A DNA stretch of 41,649 nucleotides from Phaeoceros laevis (Eukaryota > Anthocerotophyta > Anthocerotopsida > Notothyladales). Of the stretch, positions 1 through 9,226 are shown piece by piece; position 1 is the first letter of the stretch, and each line of letters starts with the position of its first letter. Position numbers and translations under genes: made by a program. The notes beneath the pieces are model-generated. The model made no database searches. It worked only from the letters and a program-made list of their open reading frames with translations, and was not told the origin of the DNA. Location of the stretch: the NCBI GenBank assembly GCA_049999765.1, contig JBNGIQ010006043.1, positions 1 through 41,649 of the forward strand, given 5' to 3'.

Positions 1-180
1 GCCGAGCCGCAGGCGACGACGCCTGCACAGCCGAGCCAGACCTTCTCCAGCCCGCCAAGCTCCCAAGAACGCTCCGACGCAAACACCGCCTGCGCACCGA
101 CGAGGAGCTCCTCACCCCCGACTGGTTCGCACCCGACGACCTGTAGAGCTCCGACTGCTCCAGCACCGACGACAGCTCAG

Positions 181-2507
181 ATGAAAGCCCCGCGAGGCAG
201 TAAACAAAAAAGGCCCACTGCCCCGACCTGGTCAGCTCAGGATCTGAAGGAAGCCATGGCTGAGGTGAATGCTGGCACAGCAAATTGCTTCCAAGCATCA
301 GCCAAGTACAAGGTGCCATACACCACACTATACTGCTGGGTGACTGGAAAACGGACTAGGCACAGACATGGGAAGACTGTGCTCAATGCAGCTGAAGAGG
401 AAGACCTCCGGACCTTCATCCTCAACATGTCTGACATCAGTCGAGCTTTGAGTCTGCATCTTGTGAAATGCAAGGTTAGTGCAATTGTAAAAGATGGCCG
501 AGAGCATCCTTTTCGTACCTTGGCAAATGGTGAAGCCATTCCTGGCCGCACCTGGCAGAAAGGCTTCCTGCAGAGGCACTGGAGATAGCTGTCAGAGAGG
601 ATGGGGCAGCGCATGCAGTCAGTACGCTCCAGAGCTGTCAACAAATACACTTGTGATCTGTTTTATGAGAATCTGGTCAAGGCACATGAGACTGAGGGCC
701 CCTTCCCACCAGAACGCATCTGGAATGCTGACGAGACTGGATTCCAGGTGGGCAAGAACGGGCCTACGAAGGTGCTGGCAAGGAGAGGTGCAAAGCAAGT
801 GAATACAGTGGTGGCAGACAACAGAATTGGCCTCATGTACCTTGGGTGTGTGAATGCTGCTGGAGGCAAGATCCCTGGACTGTATCTCTTCAGAGGCAAG
901 CGCAACTCCATCAAGAAGAACCCACTGAAGTACTGTGAGGAGGAGGGGGCAGCATTCTTCATGACACCAAATGCTTACATGACCGAGGAGACGTGGAAAA
1001 AGTGGCTGGTCTTCTTTGCTGAAAATGTAGAAGGTGGCATATCCCCTGACAGGAAGCACCTGCTGATCATCGATCAGTGCAAGGTGCACATGAGCTTGGA
1101 GGTCGCCAAGCTTGCAACAGACCTGGGCTTTGTCATACTCTTGCTCCCCACACACACAAGCCATGTGATGCAGCCCCTGGATGTTGGGTGCTTCCATAGT
1201 GCCAAGGAGGCCTTCAGGAAGCATGAGCTGGAATACCTTTCTACCTCTGGCAAGACAAAAATAAAAAGGCAGCAACTGGCAAAGATGGCTTCAAGGGGCG
1301 TGGCTTCAGGACTCAGCCCACGCAACATAATTGGAGGCTTCAAAGGGCAGGCATTTGGCCTCTTGACAAAACAGCCATGGATAAGTACTACAAGGCTAGC
1401 ACGGCATACCACCGACCTGCAGAACCTGGAGCACAGCAAGGTGAGGAACCTGGAGCACAGCAAGGTGAGGAACCTGGAGCACAGCATGGTGAGGAGCCTG
1501 GAGCACAGCATGGTGAGGACCATCCTCGAGCAGAGGATTTCGTAGCAGCAGCAGACACAGCAACTAGATGTGTGGAGGATTTCTTGGAGGAGCAGCAGCA
1601 CTGGGTGTGGATGGATGGACAGGAGAGGAATGACACCATGCAGCACAGTGTGGACGACCAAGAGACCTTCTGGTCCATGCTGCAGGGTGGTGAAGGTCCT
1701 GGACTTGACGGCATGGCACAGGATGGTGAGGACTCACAGGGTGCAGCTGTGAACCAGGCTCATGTCGAACAGGGAGGATCGATGCACATGGAGCACGATG
1801 GAGGGCCTGGCTTGCTGGACATGGATGAGGACACAGCCCGTGTGGGTGAAGAGGTTGTTGAACCACCGGCCGTGGCAGCAGAACATGTTGAGAAAGAGGC
1901 CGTGGCAACACATCTTGTAGACACCCTGCAGCCTGCATACAGCAGCTAGAGGATGAGCGACATTCTGGCCATATCAACCTTCGGCAACAAATCAAAGAAG
2001 AGGAAACGGAAGCAAACTCACTTGGGCCATTCGAAGATAATGACTTCGGCTACGTGGATAGCTGAAAAGGAGGCCGATGAGACGAGGAAGCAGGAGAAAG
2101 TGGCCGCCGTTGCAGAACGGAAAGCTGCAGCAGCAGCGAAGAAGTTGGCAGCTGCGGCCGCCAAAGATGCAAGGAAACAGGCGGCGATCCAGGCCAAGGC
2201 AGCTGCCCAGCTCTACGACATGCAGGGCAGGCAACTGCGTCTTGTGCTGTGGCCAGCAAAGGGTGAAGACAATAATCCGGATCGGCTCCACCTCCTCTCC
2301 AGACTTCAGCCCCTGCACACTTGCGACCGTGACCCTGCAGCAGGAAAACAGGCCCGGCAGAGGCGGATGCAGGCACGTCGGGATCGCAGGCTCCAGGAGC
2401 AGCACTTGCACATAGCGGACAGTGGCACCGCAGATGAATCCATGGCTGTCCATGACGAAGGCTCTGGCAGGAATCGATCGGAGTTGAACTGGACGCAGGT
2501 AAGCTAG
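181..2507 (+). pseudogene. pogo/Tigger-like (CENP-B/Jerky type) transposase, broken
   Basis: This is a decayed transposase of a DNA transposon. The first 60 residues resemble a psq-type helix-turn-helix (ending near YTTLYCWVTGK). A DDE_1 catalytic domain follows: first Asp in NADETGF (about 729-749), second in IIDQCKVH (about 1066-1089), third in MQPLDVGCF (about 1168-1194), with 35 residues between the second and third Asp. The tail is acidic, then lysine- and alanine-rich and probably coiled, as in this family. Three lesions separate the parts: an in-frame TAG at 586-588, a shift of one base near 1344-1350 (the family-like text resumes in the next frame as GIWPLDKTAMDKYYK), and a TAG at 1947-1949. 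The reading frame is open upstream to base 1, so the true start may lie outside the window. The superfamily call is firm. The exact family and the frame used after 1940 are less certain. Confidence 0.85.
1423..1518 (+). repeat. 4 x 24-base tandem repeat inside transposase tail
   Basis: Four back-to-back 24-base units lie at 1423, 1447, 1471 and 1495, each built around CCTGGAGCACAGC. They differ at only a few bases. In the frame that continues the transposase tail they encode an eight-residue Gly/Glu/Pro/Gln repeat. They lie just after the frameshift. Confidence 0.9.
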
Positions 2508-2582
2508 GGCGGGCTTCCATGCGCGTGATTCACAGGGGCACGGACGCCGAGTGTAGAAGTGACCGTTACCCGGCCGGTGTCC

Positions 2583-2831
2583 TAACCGCATGCAGGACAC
2601 TAGCCTCGGCATGGAATCTCGTCGGTAACCGCATGTAGGGCAATAGGGAGTGACCACGCGTCCTCGAGTAACCGCATGTAGACCGATAGGCAGCTGCTGT
2701 AGATGCAATTTTAACCGCATGTAGACCGATAGGCAGCTGCTGTAGATGCAATTTTAACCGCATGTAGACCGCTTGCAGGATGCGCTGGTCGGATTTTTAA
2801 CCGCAACTACGACACTACTAACCGGATGTAG
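2583..2831 (+). repeat. Phased array of a 13-base motif (probable subterminal transposase sites)
   Basis: The motif TAACCGCATGTAG or a close variant starts at 2583, 2626, 2669, 2712, 2755, 2798 and 2819. The first five steps are exactly 43 bases and the last is 21. Only the 2669-2711 and 2712-2754 units are identical throughout. Elsewhere the 30-base spacers have diverged while the 13-mer is kept. The array sits directly downstream of the transposase, where DNA transposons commonly carry subterminal binding sites. The binding role is an inference. Confidence 0.8.
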
Positions 2832-3436
2832 AGCAGTTTCTTTCACGAATATGTTTCTTACGTCTACGCACCGTGTCAACTTGAATTTTGCTATGAAAAT
2901 GGAGAATTAAGGTGCTTGCCCATGCATACGGAGGCCCTGAAATTTCCATAATTTTCCGAGCTTATAAGAATATTTTATGAATATAGCACGCTAATGTTAA
3001 CCGTTGGGGTACAAGTACTCTCGTATTGTACTGTACTCTCGTGTGTGTTTGTTTATTGCTTTACGTCCGGGCAAGGAAACTCCTGTCTTGGCAGCTCTGT
3101 CGCGGTGAGAACACGGCGATTATTAAGGGCTCAATGTCCACACGAGGAGCTTTCCTTTTTTCGTTGGGGCTTGGCCGCTGGGGGTATGGTCCTAAAAAGT
3201 ACACGCTATGGCAAATGCCACGGTGGGAGCGGCCACGTAGGTAGAGCCGGTGTGGCAGCAACGAGGAGAACGTGGGAGCCTCCGAACCACAGCCGCAAGC
3301 CCGCTTGTCAGGAGAGAGAAGGTAGCCGGTGAGGCTGCACTGAGGCAGGCCCACTTGTCAGAGTCACTCAGACACGCTCTGAGCCTCTCTGACGATAGTA
3401 GGTAGGCGCCGCGGTAGCACGTGCGCTTTTCGTCTT
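2832..3436. other. Gene-free stretch after the transposase
   Basis: About 600 bases with no convincing coding sequence. The first part is AT-rich and the second is GC-rich (3060-3360). One further TAACCG core occurs at 2998-3003 but is out of the 43-base register. I could not find the right terminal inverted repeat of the transposon, because its left end is outside the window and there is nothing to compare it with. Confidence 0.5.
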
Positions 3437-3661
3437 CCACTGGTGAAAGAGCACTGCCACTGGTGAATGAGCACCCACCACTGATAATCGCATCTCCCAC
3501 CACTCGTTGTATCGATATCTATATCGTATCCGTACCTACATACGGATCCATATCTATGGATCGAATCATCCGATACACCCATCGAATCCGTATGAGGACT
3601 ATCGAATCCGTATGTAGACTATCGAATCCGTATGGATAAATCCATTTGTACATACGGATTC
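3437..3661. repeat. 20-base direct repeats and an 11-base inverted repeat
   Basis: Two sets of 20-base repeats lie here. CCACTGGTGAA(A/T)GAGCAC occurs at 3437 and 3457. ATCGAATCCGTATG occurs at 3581, 3601 and 3621. The last copy forms a perfect 11-base inverted repeat, GAATCCGTATG (3624-3634) with CATACGGATTC (3651-3661), around a 16-base loop. A further CATACGGATCC lies at 3539-3549. No protein or RNA gene was recognised. Confidence 0.7.
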
Positions 3662-3907
3662 ACACCAAATCGAGGGCCCACTTAAGTCCCGGGACGCGCC
3701 CACGAGATCTGCCCCCCTCCCGCCCGTTCGACACCCATAAGTGTTAAGCCTGATTTAAAAAGTTGCCTGCAGTGTTAACAATTACCCACGCTTCCCTGAG
3801 CCAATTCCAGCCCACATTAGAAACCACACTCCAACGGGTGGTGTATGCAAAAAAAGTGTTCAAACTTCAAAGCCTGATTAAAAATGTTGCCAGCTGTGCT
3901 TGACATC

Positions 3908-4910
3908 TAAGGTAGATGTGGGTGATATGGGCCACCCTTACTTTACCCCCTTATAACTTTTGCATTTTTTAATGAACTTTTTTTTTTTATAGACATGGAG
4001 CTCAAGGTGGAGACATGTTCCACACTTAATTTGGGAACAATCCATTAAATATTTTAGATAATATTAAAGAGAGAAGGGAAAGTTCATGAGTGTAGGGGAT
4101 TTGGGCCAGTAAGGGGATTTGGGCCAATCTATATGGGCCAGGGCTAGTGTATATGGGCCACTTAGGCCCATGCATGGGCCACTACTTGCATTGATGGGCA
4201 CCTTTTGCCTGTAGGCCACCATGTGGCTCCCAATTGGGCCACAATTTTAGAAATGGAGCTCACATCTTTATGGGCGCTAGAGGCCCGTAAGTGCTTTAGA
4301 AAGGTACTTTACTATTTCCTTAGGCTGCCTTCCCTATCTTGCGTGAATATTCCACCACCCCTCTTTCTCTTTCTCTTTCCCTTCTCCCTCTCTTCTTTCC
4401 CCTCTCCCTCTCCCTCTCCTCTTTCCCATTTTGGTGTGTGCTGTAGCCCTGAAGTGTCATGGCCGAAGTCAAGCTTTGCGGATGGGTTTTACGGCCTAGG
4501 GAGCTCATTTCTCCACCAATAAGGTTGCCCTATAACTTGTTTGAAAGGTATAACCTCGATTATCATCCTCCTAAAATATGGGGTCGCCAATGTCAAAATA
4601 ACCATTATTCTATCCATTCTTAGCGGGGGATAGATTCCTCCAAATGTCCGCCTATGGCTTATGTGTGAGCAACCATGGCTAGGTTAGGGGAAGGGAAGTT
4701 TTAGGTTCATCCATGCCCAGGTTAGGGGAAGGGAAGTTTTAGGTTCATCCATGCCCTCTTACATGGTTGAAATTTTTTTTTTGAAAATTACTTTTTTAAC
4801 TTGTCAAATGCACATAATATGTGGACCACATTACATGCTGACCCCGCCCATACTAAAGTAGAGAGATGGCTCAAACGACCTGCATGGCCCAAATGACCCC
4901 ATCTACCTTA
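3908..4910. mobile_element. Probable non-autonomous DNA transposon (about 1.0 kb) with inverted ends
   Basis: The left end reads TAAGGTAGATGTGGGTGATA, followed by TGGGCC. The right end is nearly its reverse complement (4885-4910, ending CATCTACCTTA), giving imperfect inverted repeats of about 26 bases. The outer TA could be the target duplication of a Tc1/mariner-like element. TGGGCC/GGCCCA motifs cluster in the left half, mainly between 3927 and 4240. Inside are a pyrimidine tract at about 4368-4434 and a 38-base tandem duplication. No transposase is encoded. Superfamily assignment is tentative. Confidence 0.6.
4681..4756 (+). repeat. 2 x 38-base tandem duplication
   Basis: Two identical 38-base units, 4681-4718 and 4719-4756, begin AGGTTAGGGGAAGGGAAG. 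They lie inside the inverted-repeat element. Confidence 0.9.
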
Positions 4911-4940
4911 TCCACGCTTCCCTGAGCCAATTCCAGCCCA

Positions 4941-5432
4941 ACATATTACCCGGGTGTTGTGAACCACCAGTGTACACCGCACATCCTTCGCAGTGGCCCT
5001 TCTTATCTGGGCTATTCAGATGTCTCCGGTGCTGAAACTCGTCGGTGCATAGTTAACCACCTGACTTCCAGAAATACGGAGGGGCTAGATTTTTTAGCCA
5101 AGAGCCTAAGTAACCCAGCTGTTAGGATGGAACAGCTGGATGGCTGGCTCTGCCCTTGCTTCCGGTTTAAGCGCAACACCAAGGAAAAAGGGGGGAACCT
5201 TGACACAGTCAGCGCGGGTATTAGATGAAGCAGGACTATGCCGCTGTCAACAAATATTTGACTCTTTTTCCAAAAGCCAGAACCCCTTGTCTAGCACAAG
5301 CTTTAAAGCTTGCCAAGACAGATGGTTCACAGTGGCATGCTCCATGTGCTAGACACCTGCTGCTTCGCCTGTTCATGTTAAGACTAGGCAGAAATGATGG
5401 TAAAGCCACAGATACCTGTTCGGTGCAGCTAT
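4941..5432. other. 3' flank of the first PPR gene
   Basis: No convincing gene. Short frames on both strands lack recognisable domains. On the minus strand this is the region downstream of the first PPR gene, and no DYW-domain residues (HxE, CxxC, CSCGDYW) are found here in any frame. Confidence 0.5.
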
Positions 5433-8339
5433 CTATGCAGTTACTTGCACTGCTCCTTCAGCAGAGGAAATTGCAAAGACCTCCATTTGTTTGGTCAGTT
5501 CTTTCAGTTTTGCATAGATTGACGCACTTTGCTGATGGTTTTTATCCCCTACCAAGAAAACGTGCACCTTGTCTTTGTCCTCAATCCAACTGCGACCGGG
5601 CTTTTTCCATGTACCTGTGCTCATTCTCAGCTCTCGTACCTTTCTTTCATCCTCCCACATGCCAGCTGACGCGTAGATGCTGGACATCAGTACATACGCT
5701 CCAGTGTCATGTGGTTCCAACTCGATGGCACGTTTGAAGGCCCTCGTTGCCACCTCCACATTGTTATATGTTCGACAGGCTCCCAGCAAAGCAGTCCACG
5801 TTGACAGATCAGGCTGCACTGGTGTTGCGAGCAATAACCTTTCAGCATCGGCGAGAAGTCCAGCACGCCCGAGGAGGTCAATCAAGCTTGCAAAGTGATT
5901 TCTTGTGACACTGATGCCATGATCTTTCACCATGGACTCATAGTAATGAAGGCCTTTGTCCACCATGCCTGCATGACTGCAGGCAGCAAAAACTGCAAGG
6001 AAAGTGATTTCATCTGGCTTCACTCGTTCCAGCTGCATGGCTTCGAAATATTGCAAAGTAGGTTTCCACTCCCCCTGTCTTGAGTATCCTCCGATCAATG
6101 CATTCCATGCAACCAGATCATGCTTCGGCAACTTTTGAAAAACTCTGAGGGCATCTCCCATGCTTCCACATTTGCCATATGCATGAATGAGAGTAGGTGC
6201 TAGGCTTGGCACACAGTCCAGTCCGCTGTCAACAATTATACTGTCAACCTGACGGCACAGTTGCAGCGCTCCCAGTGTACTGCAAGCCTTCAGAATGCAT
6301 TGGAAGGTAGCTTCATCGGGTCTGACACCAACTTCTTGCATCTGGGCATACAGTTGAATAGCCATTTCACACTGGTCCTGCTCAGCATACCCCACAATCA
6401 TAGTATTCCATGACACCACATCTCGCTGGGACAATTTATCAAACACCTCCCTAGCGTCCCTTGTTCTCCCCCATTTTGCGTACAGATGGATGAGACTGTT
6501 CCCTACAAACGTGTCAGACTCAAATCCCCAGAGTGCAACATCCTCATGAAGCTGCTTAGCTTTGAGTTCCATCTCGGGTTTGTATGCTTCAAAGGTTGCC
6601 AAGTTGGCACATGCTTGGATCAAACCTACAAATGTTCTGTTATTTGGAGGCATACCTTCCTTCCGCATCTGGTCATACAAATCTAAAGCCTTGGCACCTT
6701 CATCTTGCTCAGCATAGCCCGCAATAATTGCATTCCAAGAAACCACATTGCGCTGGGGCAAGTTGTCAAACACATGCCTTGCGTCCACCATGCTTCCACA
6801 ATTAGCATACATATCAATGAGAGTGTTGCCAATGAAGATATTGCCTTCAAAGCCCCTTCTGATAACTTCAGCATGCAGTTTCTTTCCATGGACCAAGCAA
6901 CCCGCTTTCACAACTTCCTCCTTGTCAGTTGACTCTTGTTCCCCACTCGCTATACCCCCGCATGCTTTCAGTAGGCTGACAAATGTCCAATTGTCTGGCT
7001 CTACACCTTCGGCTTCCATCTTAGCATACAGTTCCAGAGCTTTTGCTCCGCTGTCTTGCTGAGCATATCCTGCGATCATGGCATTCCATGACACAACATT
7101 ACGTCTTGGCAGCATGTCAAAGATGTGCCTGGCAACCACCATGCTACCACACTTTGCATACATGTCAACAAGAGCAGTGCCGACAAAAACGTCCCCTTCA
7201 AAGCCACTGCGAATGATTTCAGCGTGAACGTCCTTTCCCTTCTGCAGGGAATCTGCTTTGATCAGTTGGTTATCAACAAGCAGCTCTTGTTCTGATGCTG
7301 CCATGGAGCCACAGGCATTCAAAGCACTTACCACAGTCCAGTTATCTGGTTTTACACCCTGCTTTAGCATTTGGTCGTATAGCTGGAGGGCCTCCTTACC
7401 CTCCTCCCGCTGTGCATATCCTGCAATTATTGCTGTCCATGACACCACATTCCGTCTGGGCAAGGTGTCAAAGGCTTGCCTTGCATCTACTAAGCTATTT
7501 AACTTTGCATATACATGAATTAAAGAGTTCGCAATGAACAGGTCTGTTCCACAGCCACTTTTTTCAGCTTTAGCTTGGACGGACCTGACTTTCTCCAGTG
7601 CAAGTTGCTGCCTGTCGGGAGTTTTCACTTCTGCCAACACCGAACACGCTTTGAGAACACAAGCAAAGGTGCGACAGTTCGGGTTCATACCTTCCCTTTG
7701 CATTTTGCAGTACAGTTCCCAAGCTGCCTCACCCTGCCCATTTTGGGCATACCCGGCAATCATAGCATTCCACAAAACCACGTCCCGCTCAGGCAGCTCA
7801 TCAAACACTTGCCGGGCATCTGTCATGTTCCGACATTTTGCATACATGTCCACGAGACTGGTGCCAACAAACACATCCAGTCCAAACCCGCTCCTAACCA
7901 CTCTGGCGTGAATCTGTTTGCCCTCTTCCGCGTCCCCTATGCTGCCACATGCTTTGATCACGGTGATAAAGGTGAACCTGTTTGGACGCGCGCCTGCGTC
8001 CAGCATTTTGTGGAACAACCCCAAAGCCTTCTGACTCTGTCCATCATTAACATATCCCGACATGATGGCAGTCCACCCCACCGTAGTGCGATGGGGCAAC
8101 CTTTCGAACACCTCCAGGGCATCTGACATACTTCCGCATTTCACAAACATGTTGACAATGGTATTGCCAATCTGAGTGTCCAATTCCAGACCATTTTTCA
8201 GAATGAGCGAATGCACTCGCTTGGCCTCATCCAGAGCCTTTCTCTGCATACACGCTTGCAACACCGAGCAATACGTGTCGACTGAGACAATCATGCCCCG
8301 CTGGTCCATAAGGCTCAGCGCATCCAGAGCCTCCTGCAT
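5433..8339 (-). CDS. PLS-class PPR protein ending in E/E+ motifs (no DYW)
   Basis: A 968-residue PPR protein, probably an organelle RNA-binding and editing-type factor. Tandem P-L-S triplets run nearly its whole length, with repeated signatures such as VDMYAKCGSM, DARHVFDNLP and RNVVSWNAMIAGYA. The last 90 residues carry E-type motifs, a good PG box (KKPGRSWIE) and an E+-like segment, then stop where a DYW domain would begin. Several L motifs carry extra insertions of about 10-20 residues. The N-terminus is uncertain. Coding-like text (LCAEGRMQEALDAL) continues upstream of this ATG to an in-frame stop at 8403-8405, and there is no targeting peptide in this frame, so an upstream exon or a frameshift is likely. 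It is divergent from the next PPR gene. Confidence 0.9.
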   Translation of the reverse strand: MQEALDALSLMDQRGMIVSVDTYCSVLQACMQRKALDEAKRVHSLILKNGLELDTQIGNTIVNMFVKCGSMSDALEVFERLPHRTTVGWTAIMSGYVNDGQSQKALGLFHKMLDAGARPNRFTFITVIKACGSIGDAEEGKQIHARVVRSGFGLDVFVGTSLVDMYAKCRNMTDARQVFDELPERDVVLWNAMIAGYAQNGQGEAAWELYCKMQREGMNPNCRTFACVLKACSVLAEVKTPDRQQLALEKVRSVQAKAEKSGCGTDLFIANSLIHVYAKLNSLVDARQAFDTLPRRNVVSWTAIIAGYAQREEGKEALQLYDQMLKQGVKPDNWTVVSALNACGSMAASEQELLVDNQLIKADSLQKGKDVHAEIIRSGFEGDVFVGTALVDMYAKCGSMVVARHIFDMLPRRNVVSWNAMIAGYAQQDSGAKALELYAKMEAEGVEPDNWTFVSLLKACGGIASGEQESTDKEEVVKAGCLVHGKKLHAEVIRRGFEGNIFIGNTLIDMYANCGSMVDARHVFDNLPQRNVVSWNAIIAGYAEQDEGAKALDLYDQMRKEGMPPNNRTFVGLIQACANLATFEAYKPEMELKAKQLHEDVALWGFESDTFVGNSLIHLYAKWGRTRDAREVFDKLSQRDVVSWNTMIVGYAEQDQCEMAIQLYAQMQEVGVRPDEATFQCILKACSTLGALQLCRQVDSIIVDSGLDCVPSLAPTLIHAYGKCGSMGDALRVFQKLPKHDLVAWNALIGGYSRQGEWKPTLQYFEAMQLERVKPDEITFLAVFAACSHAGMVDKGLHYYESMVKDHGISVTRNHFASLIDLLGRAGLLADAERLLLATPVQPDLSTWTALLGACRTYNNVEVATRAFKRAIELEPHDTGAYVLMSSIYASAGMWEDERKVRELRMSTGTWKKPGRSWIEDKDKVHVFLVGDKNHQQSASIYAKLKELTKQMEVFAISSAEGAVQVTA

Positions 8340-9226
8340 CCGCCCCTCCGCGCATAAAACGGCTACTTCTCCTGCCAGGCCAGGGGTCCGGCTTCTTTGG
8401 CTTCAGCTGACGGTCCATCTTTGCACAGGACACCAGGAAAGATGCTGAAGGGAGGAGAATCCAACCTGCTGGAGGTCTCCTTTGTCTCTCCGAGACTAGC
8501 GAAAACTTGGTCAGTAGTCTGCCGGGAACCTTCGGCTTCAAGAGCCTCCGACACCTGAAGCTGCCGATCTTCATCCTCCTCCATCCGGACAACCTGCGTA
8601 GCGCCAGGCGGATTGGGAAAAATCCGCCAGAACGAGCAACTGGACCCTGGTTGACATTCCTCAGACAGCTGGCCTCACAATACCAGGCTGCATTCCACGT
8701 TGCAACCATGGCAGAGCTTTACCCGCGACTAAGGCTGGCGAGGCAATCGCATCTTCTGGTCAAAGCTTTGCACGACACTACTGTTTGAAAAGGTGGCGGG
8801 ACTTCATGGAAGTGCGAAGAATTCTCAAGTCCTCAAGAAGGATCATCCCAAGCCACATTCCACGCTGGTAACTATGGCTCGGCGAAACGACACCAACTTA
8901 TTGGAAAAAGGCCAGATTTTGGTCCAGCCCGTCCTCGACAGGATGTCGGATGGACAAGAAGCTTTCTGGCGCACAGCCTTGAGGCACTCCGAGTCGGGAT
9001 GGCTGGAGGGAGGATGTTGCTCCAGGTAGGTGTGCGGAGAGGCACGACGAATTCAGGTTGGCTGTGCGTTGCACCAACCAAGACCTTGGAAGAAAGCAGA
9101 TCAGAGAGGATCTGCCCAAAGAGCCGGATTTCTGTGGGAGGACCTCTTGAAGCGAGCAAATCTGGGCCTTCTGCTTAGCTGGGGTAAGGAACAAACAGGG
9201 GGCTGGGTAGAACAGGGTACAACAGC
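8340..9226. other. Intergenic region between two divergent PPR genes
   Basis: About 890 bases. The part next to 8339 very likely holds the missing 5' coding end of the minus-strand PPR gene. A frame at 8363-8584 (minus) reads as an acidic leader (MEEDEDRQLQVSEALEAEG) but is out of phase with the repeats, so an intron or indel must be assumed to join it. The remainder should contain both promoters. I see no conserved site. Confidence 0.5.

Larger units (their letters stand above)
3786..4940 (+). repeat. 29-base perfect direct repeats flanking the 3908-4910 element
   Basis: The same 29 bases, beginning CCACGCTTCCCTGAGCC, occur at 3786-3814 and 4912-4940. The right copy abuts the end of the inverted-repeat element. 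The left copy is 93 bases outside its left end. They are too long for an ordinary target-site duplication and may record an older insertion or a local duplication. Confidence 0.75.

Noticed and set aside
2583-2831. CRISPR array
   Set aside because: The repeat is only 13 bases, two spacers are identical, the neighbourhood is a eukaryotic transposon, and there are no cas genes.
4205-4522. 105-residue plus-strand open frame
   Set aside because: Its composition comes from the CTCTTT pyrimidine tract. It lies in the proposed non-autonomous element and has no domain.
4941-5432. Hidden DYW domain downstream of the first PPR gene
   Set aside because: I looked in the minus-strand frames for HxE, CxxC and CSCGDYW and found none.
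5677-8126. Many plus-strand open frames across the first PPR gene
   Set aside because: They are antisense shadows of the repeats, with repeated text that mirrors the PPR consensus.
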